Source of the DNA: Komagataeibacter kakiaceti JCM 25156
GTDB lineage: Bacteria; Pseudomonadota; Alphaproteobacteria; Acetobacterales; Acetobacteraceae
DNA: 8,966 nucleotides
Assembly (NCBI RefSeq): GCF_000613305.1
Contig: NZ_BAIO01000066.1
Location: forward strand, 1-8,966
Direction: 5' to 3'
In this document: positions 1-6,811 of the stretch, in pieces
Position numbering within the stretch: the first letter of the stretch is position 1
How the letters are laid out: the number at the start of each line of letters is the position of its first letter
The notes under the pieces: model-generated
The model's input: only the letters and a program-made list of their open reading frames with translations
The model's database searches: none
Told to the model about the DNA's origin: nothing
Program-made: the position numbers and the translations under genes

Positions 1-1
1 G

Positions 2-164
2 GCCCCTTCCCGCCTCAACCATGAGGTCGGGCTGCACGTTCAGGAAAAAACCAACCCACGGAACGAAGCGGTAGCGCCATCACTTCGACTGCTTCACGGC
101 CGGGCAGAAATACGGACTGTTTCCCTACGTTCGGGATTGGATGGAATGGCGATTGGGAGCATGA
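2..164 (+). CDS. C-terminal fragment of an unrecognised protein, probably frameshifted near position 73
   Basis: The first 70 or so bases read well in frame 2, with residues such as NHEVGLHVQEKTNPRNEAVA. From about 75 the protein-like frame is frame 0, reading HHFDCFTAGQKYGLFPYVRD and then ending in WMEWRLGA with a TGA at 162-164. Each part has G/C-rich third positions and runs out of protein-like sequence where the other begins, so I infer one gene end broken by an indel (two bases missing or one extra around 70-76). I do not recognise the family. It ends 60 bases before the next gene's start and may belong to the same lipid locus. The alternative is that the region is non-coding leader with chance open frames. 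Confidence 0.4.
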
Positions 165-182
165 TCGTGGCGACGTTATATT
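153..182 (+). promoter_or_regulatory. Candidate sigma-70-type promoter upstream of the first complete gene
   Basis: TTGGGA (153-158) and TATATT (177-182) are separated by 18 bases, and a start codon with a ribosome binding site follows at 225. The -10-like box lies in the most AT-rich patch of the first 230 bases. It overlaps the end of the preceding open frame. The match is by eye only. Confidence 0.3.
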
Positions 183-212
183 ATCGCACATTACGTTTTC
201 AGGCCACGCGAC

Positions 213-216
213 AGGG
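213..216 (+). promoter_or_regulatory. Ribosome binding site supporting the TTG start at 225
   Basis: AGGG sits 8 bases before TTG 225. No ATG, GTG or TTG lies in frame between the in-frame stop at 162 and this TTG, so the site and the lack of alternatives together fix the start. Confidence 0.5.
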
Positions 217-224
217 TCCATCCA

Positions 225-1358
225 TTGGCTCACATCCTGTTTCCCTACCTTGCCCAGCCACATCAGGAATTCCATTCGCTTTCCATAGCGCTGGAAATGA
301 GCCGTCTTTATCCGGACATTCAGGTTCATATCGCGAGCCTGACCCCGCAACGCGATGCGCGGATACGCATGCTGTCGCGGCTTTACCCGCAATCATCCAT
401 CCGTTTTGACATTCTCCACCATCCCCCATGGATTCGGCGGTACATCGCGCAATATGGCCCGACGCCTTTCGGTAAACTGGCGACGCTCTTTTTAAACAGA
501 AATTATTTCAGCAGATTTCAGGCCATTGTCGTTCCTGAACGCACATCCCTTTATCTGCGCAGGATGGGTGTCACCCATCCCAGACTTATATGGACCCGTC
601 ATGGCGCGGGTGATCGGGGCATCGGTTTTGCACGTGACGTAAGGCAATTCGATTATGTGCTTCTGGCCGGCCCCAAGGTGGAATCCCGCCTGCTGAATGC
701 GGGCTCCCTGCGCGCGGGACATTATATGACTGGCATATATGCGAAATTCGACATGGTGCGCCGGTTGCAGACCCATCGTGCGCGGCTGTTTTCCAATAAC
801 CGCCCCACCATAATCTATAATCCGCATTTCTGTCCCTCGCTGTCCTCATGGCCACGGTTCGGGATGAAGGTGCTTGAATATTTCGCGCGCCAGACAAAAT
901 ACAATCTGATCTTCGCCCCCCATTATCGGTTATTCGATACGGAACGGCGGAAAATCATGCGGTTGCTGGCGCCTTTCACATCGGCGCCCCATCTGATCAT
1001 TGATCCCGGCAGCGACAGAAGCGTGGACATGACCTATACCCTTGCAGCCGACCTATATATGGGCGACGTCAGCAGCCAGGTCAGTGAATTCCTGATCCGG
1101 CCCCGCCCCTGCCTGTTTCTTGACGCCCATCGGACCCGATGGCGCGGCAATGCCGATTATGAAAACTGGACGCTGGGGCCGGTGGCGGAAAATGTGGACA
1201 ACCTGGAGGCAACGCTTGACAGTTCTTTTTGCTCACATGCAAATTTCCTTGATCGGCAAAAAGAGTATATACGCAACACATTCGGGTTTGCGGCACCGGT
1301 TGATACGGCGGCCAAGGGCGCGAAATCGATTATTGACTTTTTGAGGGTAATTGGTTGA
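225..1358 (+). CDS. CDP-glycerol glycerophosphotransferase-like protein
   Basis: This is a 377-residue protein from a TTG start. It resembles the TagB/TagF fold (GT-B-like CDP-glycerol:acceptor glycerophosphotransferases). WTRHGAG with His126 stands where that family has its WHG motif. FAPHYRLFD carries His233. GDVSSQVSEF (Asp281, Ser283, Ser284) followed by RPRPCLFLD matches the family's D-x-S-S...EF...RP...F..D nucleotide-binding signature. No signal peptide or membrane helix is evident, so it is probably cytoplasmic or membrane-peripheral. It overlaps the downstream acyl-AMP ligase start by 4 bases (TTGA), which implies translational coupling and a lipid role, plausibly transfer of a polar headgroup. 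GC is clearly lower than in the following genes (roughly 50-55% in sampled lines against about 70%), with many ATA, AAT and TTT codons, which suggests a different origin or weaker selection. The exact substrate cannot be read from the sequence; another nucleotide-sugar-type transferase is possible. Confidence 0.62.
   Translation: MAHILFPYLAQPHQEFHSLSIALEMSRLYPDIQVHIASLTPQRDARIRMLSRLYPQSSIRFDILHHPPWIRRYIAQYGPTPFGKLATLFLNRNYFSRFQAIVVPERTSLYLRRMGVTHPRLIWTRHGAGDRGIGFARDVRQFDYVLLAGPKVESRLLNAGSLRAGHYMTGIYAKFDMVRRLQTHRARLFSNNRPTIIYNPHFCPSLSSWPRFGMKVLEYFARQTKYNLIFAPHYRLFDTERRKIMRLLAPFTSAPHLIIDPGSDRSVDMTYTLAADLYMGDVSSQVSEFLIRPRPCLFLDAHRTRWRGNADYENWTLGPVAENVDNLEATLDSSFCSHANFLDRQKEYIRNTFGFAAPVDTAAKGAKSIIDFLRVIG
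1343..1347 (+). promoter_or_regulatory. Ribosome binding site supporting the TTG start at 1355
   Basis: GAGGG ends 7 bases before TTG 1355 and lies inside the end of the preceding gene. It favours TTG 1355 over the in-frame ATG at 1412, which has GGA only about two bases upstream. Confidence 0.45.
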
Positions 1359-3147
1359 AGACCGCCCATTCGCCGTTTCAAGATACGTCTGTGGAAGTCA
1401 CATTACCGGAAATGACAAGCCTCCCGACCCCCTCCGATTCTGGTCTGCCCCGTCGTTACGGCGATTTTCCATCGTTCCCCGCAGCGCTGGATTATGCCGC
1501 GCAGCAGTAGCGGATTCAATATCTATTCCGGCAAAGGTGTACTGCTCGAAACCCTGCCATACAGCGTGCTGCGTGAACAGGCGATCGAGACGGGCAAGCG
1601 CCTGCTGTCACTGGGCCTGAAACCGGGTGACCGGGTCGCCATCGTGGCGGAAAGCGATGGTGATTTCGCGCGCATCTTCTTCGGTTGCCAGTATGCGGGC
1701 CTAGTGTCGGCCCCGCTGCCACTGCCCGTGGCCTTCGGTGGCCGCGAGGGATATGTGGGCACTGCGGGGCATGATCGAAGGTGCGGCGGCCTCCGCCGTG
1801 GTGATCGCCTCGATCATCTCCTCATGGACCGATGAGATCACGGCGGGCCTGGACCTGAAATTCGCGGGCACACCGGGCGAACTGCTCGAAACCCCGATTA
1901 CGGTCGAGACCCTGCCCGCCATCGGGCCGGATGACCTGTCCTATCTCCAGTTTTCCTCGGGCAGCACCCGTTTCCCCATGGGGATCGCGGTGACCCAGCG
2001 TTCGGGCATGGCCAATGCGCATGCCATTGCCCTGAACGGCCTGAAGGTACGTGAAACGGGTGATCGCTGCGTCTCATGGCTGCCACTTTATCATGACATG
2101 GGTCTGGTGGGCTTTTTCCTGACCCCCATGACCTGCCAGTTGAGCGTTGACATGCTGCCGACGCGTGAGTTCGCGCGGCGGCCACATGTGTGGCTTGACC
2201 TGATCAGCCGCAACCGAGGCACGATTTCCTACAGCCCCTCCTTCGGTTACGAACTCTGCGCGCGACGCGCCACCTCGATCGAGCTGGACCTGTCTTCATG
2301 GCGGATCGCGGGGATTGGCGGGGATATGATCCGCTACCATATCCTTGAGGATTTCGGACAGAGATTCGCCGCCTCCGGCTTTGACAGCCGGGCGTTTACC
2401 GCCAGTTACGGCATGGCGGAGGCCACGCTGGCCATCAGTTTCGCCCCCCTTGGCTCCGGCATCCGCACCGATACGATCGACCTGCGCGCGCTGGAAACCC
2501 GGGGCGAGGCCATTGCCGCCAACGATCCGGCCTGCGCGCTCCGCACGTTCGTCATCTGTGGCGAGGTCCTGCCGCAGCATGAGCTTGAAGTGCGCGACGC
2601 ACAGGGCCATGTGTTGCGGGATCGCCAGATCGGCACCATTTTCGTACGTGGCCCCAGCCTGATGCAGGGCTATTTCCGCAGGCCGCAGGAAACCGCCCGC
2701 ACGCTCGATTCCGATGGCTGGCTGAACACGGGCGATCTTGGCTACATGCTGGATGGCCAGATTGTCGTGACCGGCCGGGCCAAGGATCTGATCATCATCA
2801 ACGGCCGCAATATCTGGCCGCAGGATCTGGAATGGTCGGCCGAGACCGAAATCAGCGCCCTGCGCAGCCGCGATGTGGCCGTTTTCTCGGTGGATGAGGA
2901 CGAGGGAGAGAAGATCGTGGCGCTGGTACAGTGCCGCGCCTCCTCCCCCGAAGCGCGCGAGACGCTGAAAACGGAAACCGCCAGCCTGTTCCGTCGGCAG
3001 CATGGGGTGGACGTCTCCATTATTCTGGTGCCCCCCCATACCCTGCCGCAGACATCATCGGGCAAGCTGACACGGGCGCGGGCGAAGGCCATGCTGCTTT
3101 CGGGCGCGTTCCAGCCACTTGAAACGACATCTGTTCCGGTTGTCTGA
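1355..3147 (+). CDS. Fatty-acyl-AMP ligase of sphingolipid synthesis, with two frameshifts in this sequence
   Basis: An adenylate-forming enzyme that activates a free fatty acid as acyl-AMP, here most likely to load the carrier protein encoded at 3340. The reading frame runs in three pieces: 1355 to about 1505 in frame 2 (51 codons, ending RRYGDFPSFPAALDYAAQ), about 1505 to 1757 in frame 0 (NIYSGKG, LKPGDRVAIV, PLPLPVAFGG), and the rest in frame 1. Frame-1 motifs include YLQFSSGST (from 1942), YGMAEATL, DGWLNTGDLG, GRAKDLIIINGRN (from 2773) and SSGKLTRA with the catalytic-type Lys at 3064. YSPSFGYELCARR resembles the APNFAYDLC region typical of FAAL rather than CoA ligases. Adding two bases at each break gives 598 residues, a normal FAAL length. 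The start is TTG 1355, with GAGGG 7 bases upstream and a TTGA overlap with the previous gene; ATG 1412 is the alternative. Function is well supported. Whether the breaks are real is not decided. Confidence 0.85.
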
Positions 3148-3157
3148 CAGGATGCGC

Positions 3158-3183
3158 CCTGCCCGCTTTCCCGCACGGGCGGG
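3158..3183 (+). terminator. GC-rich hairpin after the acyl-AMP ligase, weak terminator candidate
   Basis: CCTGCCCG (3158-3165) pairs with CGGGCGGG (3176-3183) as an 8-base-pair stem with one T-G pair and a 10-base loop. An alternative fold pairs TCCCGC (3169-3174) with GCGGGA (3179-3184). No T-run follows directly; the nearest is TTTTT at 3213-3217, so it may attenuate or process rather than end transcription. The rest of the gap to the carrier protein gene shows no convincing gene or promoter. Confidence 0.25.
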
Positions 3184-3327
3184 AGTGTAACGCGGGACTG
3201 GCCAAAAACCTGTTTTTCGATCATAAGACTCCCGGTCAGGGGGCGGATTGCAGCCCCACCCGTGATTTATGGATCGCGGGCTGGCCATTCATGCTGATCC
3301 CCTGCCCAGGCAGGCAGGACGTGCCAT

Positions 3328-3332
3328 AAGGA
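3328..3332 (+). promoter_or_regulatory. Strong ribosome binding site for the acyl carrier protein
   Basis: AAGGA ends 7 bases before ATG 3340. It is the best-formed Shine-Dalgarno sequence in the plus-strand cluster, in keeping with a carrier protein needed at high copy. Confidence 0.5.
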
Positions 3333-3339
3333 TGTAGGA

Positions 3340-3591
3340 ATGACTGAAACGGTAGCGAGCGTCTCCGCGCTGATCGTGAAGACGCTGCTGGCGAACCCCA
3401 AGGTTCCCCGTGATATCAATGGCAGCAGCAAGATCGTCGAGGATCTGGCCTTTGATTCACTGGCCGTCATGAATTTTGTCATGGAAATCGAGGATACCCT
3501 TGATGTTTCCGTGCCGCTTGACCGGCTGGCCGATATCCGCACGATTGATGATCTGGCGGCGTGTATCGTATCCCTCAAGCAGGCGTCCTGA
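3340..3591 (+). CDS. Acyl carrier protein dedicated to sphingolipid synthesis
   Basis: This is an 83-residue acidic four-helix carrier protein. The phosphopantetheine attachment site is the DSL triplet in DLAFDSLAVMNFVMEIED, Ser40, at the head of helix II. The length and the position of the serine match the PP-binding family. It lies between a fatty-acyl-AMP ligase and serine palmitoyltransferase, the arrangement known from sphingolipid-making alphaproteobacteria, so it most likely delivers the acyl thioester that the palmitoyltransferase uses. It is not the housekeeping AcpP, which is normally flanked by fabG/fabF. A 192-base gap separates it from the ligase, and only 6 bases separate its stop from the next ATG, in the same frame. 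It needs a phosphopantetheinyl transferase encoded elsewhere. Confidence 0.9.
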   Translation: MTETVASVSALIVKTLLANPKVPRDINGSSKIVEDLAFDSLAVMNFVMEIEDTLDVSVPLDRLADIRTIDDLAACIVSLKQAS

Positions 3592-3597
3592 CGCGCC

Positions 3598-4799
3598 ATG
3601 TCGATTTTTTCCAAATATGAAGCACTGGCTGCCTCGCTGGCGGCCGTGACTGCCGGGGGCGGACGCAATCCGTTCAACGTCGTTATCGAAAAGCCCATTT
3701 CCTCCACCGTCGGCTGATCGAAGGGCGTGAGACCCTGCTTTTCGGCACCAATAACTACCTTGGCCTGAGCCAGTCCCCCGCCGCGATCGAAGCCGCCGTG
3801 GCGGCGGCGCGGGCCTATGGTGTCGGCACCACCGGTTCGCGCATCGCCAACGGCACGCAGGGGCTGCACCGCCAGTTGGAAGAGCGTCTTGCCGCGTTTT
3901 TCCGGCGGCGGCACTGCATGGTGTTCTCCACCGGCTACCAGGCCAATCTGGGCACGATTTCCGCCCTTGCGGGCAAGGATGACTACCTGCTGCTGGATGC
4001 GGACAGTCATGCCAGCATCTATGACGGCAGTCGGCTGGGCCATGCTCAGGTGATCCGTTTCCGCCATAATGATGCCGATGACCTGCGCAAGCGCCTCCGC
4101 CGCCTTGAAGGCACGCCGGGCGCCAAGCTGGTTGTGGTCGAGGGCATCTATTCCATGATGGGCGACGTGGTTCCCATGGCGGAATTCGCGGCGGTCAAGC
4201 GCGAGACGGGCGCATGGCTGCTGGCGGACGAAGCCCACTCCGTCGGCGTGATGGGTGAGCACGGCCGGGGCGTGGCGGAAGCCGATGGCGTGGAAGACGA
4301 TGTGGATTTTGTCGTCGGCACCTTTTCCAAGAGCCTTGGCACGGTTGGCGGCTACTGTGTGTCCAACCATGCCGGGCTGGATCTGATCCGCCTGTGCTCG
4401 CGTCCCTACATGTTTACGGCGTCCCTCCCACCGGAAGTCATTGCCGCGACCATGGCTGCGCTGGATGAGATGGAGCGCCAGCCCGAACTGCGCGTGCGGT
4501 TGATGGACAATGCGCGCAGGCTGCATGCGGGCCTTCAGGCCGCCGGGCTGCGTACCGGCCCACAGGCCAGCCCGGTCGTATCCGTCGTGCTGGATGACAT
4601 TCCCGTTGCCGTGGCGTTCTGGAACCGGCTGCTGGATCTGGGGGTTTACGTCAACCTCAGCCTGCCGCCCGCGACACCTGACCAGCATCCGCTGCTGCGC
4701 ACCTCCGTCATGGCGACGCATACGCCCGGACAGATCGACCGGGCTGTCGAGATCTTCGCGGTCGTGGCGGCGGAAATGGGAATCAACCGCGCCGCCTGA
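3598..4799 (+). CDS. spt: Serine palmitoyltransferase, with one frameshift near 3713
   Basis: A PLP-dependent alpha-oxoamine synthase that condenses L-serine with an acyl thioester to 3-ketosphinganine and CO2, the first committed sphingolipid step. The N-terminus MSIFSKYEALAAS...NPFNVVIEKPISSTV lies in frame 1 from ATG 3598 and hits TGA 3715. The body continues in frame 0 as LIEGRETLLFGTNNYLGLS. One base missing at the GG of 3712-3713 restores a 400-residue protein, the size of bacterial soluble SPTs. Numbered on the repaired protein, His138 in DADSHAS should stack on the cofactor, Asp211 and His214 lie in ADEAHSVG, and Lys245 in GTFSKSLG forms the internal aldimine. There is no membrane segment. 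The related KBL, AONS and ALAS enzymes share this fold; the carrier protein and acyl-AMP ligase next door make SPT far more likely. The stop overlaps the convergent gene by 17 bases. Confidence 0.9.
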
Positions 4800-5753
4800 A
4801 CAGACCGGCCTGCCTTAGCTTCCATAACAGATAGGGCAGGCAGATCAGGGGGTGCCGTTCGGAAAACGGCCCCAGCGGCAGTTCGATGCCGGAATGCCGC
4901 CGGATTTTCCACGCGATATAGCGCGCGCCACCTTCAAAGGTGAAGGCGGCCTTGAACAGGCGGCTTACATTCAGAACCCGCCCCAGCCGCCCGCGCAGCC
5001 ACCATCCGTCCCGCAGCGCGACGTCGTGCCGGGGCCAGATGGGGAGCCAGGATCGCGCCATCGCGATCGAATTCCAGTCCCTCCGCCATCCATATATCGG
5101 GCAGCAGGTCCTGTAGCGTGTTTCCGCCCCGCCCAGCAGGGTCCGGGGCCTGCGTCCGTTTTCCACCCGCAGTTCCGCGCCATAGGTATGGGCGAACAGG
5201 GCAAGCCAGAATTCATCCGCCGTGCCCCGTTCCGGCCCGAGTGCCGCGGCCCACCGGCCCGCCTGCGCCACCGCACGGATGATGCAGCCGAGAATGGCGT
5301 CCGCCGCATCCGGATCCCGCACCCATACAAGCCGCACGGCTGGCAGAAACGCGCCCACACGGTGGTGTCGAGCGTCGCCTGCCCCGTCATGCGCCGGAAC
5401 TGGGCAATGGACAGGATGGCCACCTTGGCGCGCATGACCTGCCCGCCTGCCGCGATCTCATGATATTCCACATTGGGGGGAAGCAGGCGGTTGGCTTCAC
5501 GCGCCAGGTAGCCGGCGTTCCAGTCCTCCAGACGCTCGACAATGACATAGAAGTCCAGAACGCCTTCAGGGTCGGGTTCCCGCAGGACGGAGCCGTAAAA
5601 AAGCACCCCCATGGGGCGCGCGCCGCCGATCATCCGTGTCACGAACTCCGTCACCGCGGGCGCAACCGGCCGGGTCAGGTCAGCGGCCAGCAGGTGGGCA
5701 ACGCGCCCTGCGGCGGCAAGGCGGAGCGGGCTGGAGTGCGGCATGCTGACCAT
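4783..5753 (-). CDS. Nucleotidyltransferase-fold protein, Tam41-like, possible lipid-phosphate cytidylyltransferase; one frameshift near 5337
   Basis: The N-terminal part (5753 to about 5338) carries VLFYGSVLRE (Gly54, Ser55) and VLDFYVIV (Asp67), a nucleotidyltransferase G-S...D pattern. This, the following LEDWNAG, PPNVEYHE and KVAILSIAQFRRMTG, and WARFCQP-VRLVW across the break, recall the order of motifs I remember in Tam41/Mmp37, the mitochondrial CDP-diacylglycerol synthase. The remainder (about 5337 to 4783) lies in another frame from PAVRLVWVRD to the C-terminal WKLRQAGLFRRRG. Restoring one base, for example CCG to CCGG, joins the two into 323 residues. Two starts are possible: ATG 5753 lies 3 bases after the kinase stop, but GAGGA at 5758-5754 is better spaced (9 bases) for ATG 5744. 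It is evidently cotranscribed with the kinase. A CTP-dependent step on ceramide phosphate or phosphatidate is inferred, not shown. Confidence 0.6.
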
Positions 5754-5758
5754 TCCTC
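5754..5758 (-). promoter_or_regulatory. Ribosome binding site between kinase and nucleotidyltransferase
   Basis: GAGGA on the minus strand includes part of the kinase stop codon. It touches ATG 5753 but lies 9 bases before ATG 5744, so the true start is probably 5744, three codons inside the longest frame. Confidence 0.4.
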
Positions 5759-6733
5759 AGGCCTGGATAAAGTCGATGGGCGCGGTTGATGACAGGATGA
5801 TCCGCCCGCTTGCGCCGGGCGAGAGAACTTCCCCGTCCAGCACGAAATCGGATGTCAGCGTCATTTCGATACGCGCCTCGCATCCGCTACAATAATCGGG
5901 GTTCCGGCGCAGCCAGCCGGGATGCCGCCCCCGCAGCAGCGCCATCGCCGCCGGGACCAGACGCGTGGGCCGGGCCGCCACATGCAGGTAATTGATGACA
6001 TCGCTACGCGCGCCATGGTCGGTCCAGAACGGCCAGATCCCGTAGGGCAGATGCTGAAGCGTGGTGGACAGGAACAAAAAGCAGTTTCCCCGCCGCACCG
6101 TCCCGCCGGCCTGTATGCCGATGGGGTCGCCCATCATCCATTCCTGCCGGGAGCGCCGGGTGAGCAGATGCGCGACGGAGGACAGGAACGAAACAACAAC
6201 AGCGGTTTCGTGCGCGTAGTGGTTCAGGATCGCGGGCTGATGGGCCAGTTCGATCCCGCGTGTGAACGCCGCCGCCCCGTGGAACATCCCCACGACCGGC
6301 TCGCGCCCGTCATCTTCCGGCCATTCGACAACCAGCCCGCTCCGCCTGCGCACATTGCGCCGGAGCGTGCCGGAAGCGGCGAGGTGCTGGAGATGTTCAA
6401 GCGCCGCAATCCCACGCATGCCAAACCCGACATCACCCGCGATCAGGTTGGTATTGCCCGAAGGCAGGATGGCGAGGGCGGGCAGCCTGTCCGGGGCATA
6501 ATGGCGATGGACGGCGGTCATGACATCACTGACGGTGCCATCCCCCCCGTCAATCGCGATGCAGTCCATCCGCCGGGCGGCCAGTTCCGCGATATGGTAT
6601 CCAGACGGGCGCGATCAGCGGGTTGGATGAAATTCTCCCCCAGATGGCTGCGGGCTGTCCGGGCGTACAGGCTCCCATCCTTCACATTCCGCCGGCTGCG
6701 CGGGTTATAAACAAGCGCAAAACGTCCGGTCAC
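5757..6733 (-). CDS. Lipid kinase of the diacylglycerol/sphingosine kinase family, possible ceramide kinase; one frameshift near 6589
   Basis: The N-terminus reads RFALVYNPRSRRN from GTG 6733, with GGGA 6 bases upstream. After a break near 6589 the frame resumes as AELAARRMDCIAIDGGDGT. One base restored gives 325 residues, normal for the family. GGDGT (63-67 in the repaired protein) is the ATP-binding hallmark, PSGNTNLIAGD (91 onward) is the second nucleotide loop, and the C-terminal FVLDGEVL matches the accessory beta-domain that follows in YegS/DgkB/LCB5-type kinases. The product would be a lipid 1-phosphate made at the cytoplasmic membrane face. A related kinase, CpgB in the Caulobacter sphingolipid cluster, phosphorylates ceramide; ceramide or a long-chain base is therefore the likeliest substrate, with diacylglycerol the alternative. 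It is the first gene of a minus-strand pair. An in-frame TAA six bases before the GTG rules out a longer start. Confidence 0.8.
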
Positions 6734-6811
6734 TGATTATCCCATCCCTGTCTGAAATTTGACGTACAGGCCATAAGCAACCATCTGCCTTCTATTGCAA
6801 GGCACGAAACG

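Noticed and set aside
117..248. 12-base direct repeat CTGTTTCCCTAC at 117-128 and 237-248, same frame
   Set aside because: Both encode LFPY within otherwise different proteins, with no extension beyond 12 bases; likely coincidence and not an insertion or attachment site.
2296..3039. 247-codon minus-strand open frame opposite the acyl-AMP ligase
   Set aside because: It mirrors conserved ligase motifs on the other strand and has no recognisable fold.
3267..4721. 484-codon open frame on the minus strand opposite spt
   Set aside because: Low-complexity composition typical of the reverse of a high-GC gene, no motifs, and it runs straight through the well-supported SPT coding sequence.
5922..6710. 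262-codon plus-strand open frame opposite the lipid kinase
   Set aside because: Proline/arginine-rich shadow; the minus strand carries GGDGT and the other kinase motifs.
6737..6742. GATAAT (minus strand) as a -10 box for the kinase
   Set aside because: It ends only 3 bases before the GTG start and has no matching -35.
6759..6787. TTGACG as a -35 box for the phosphoesterase operon
   Set aside because: No acceptable -10 hexamer lies 16-18 bases downstream (CATCTG at 17).
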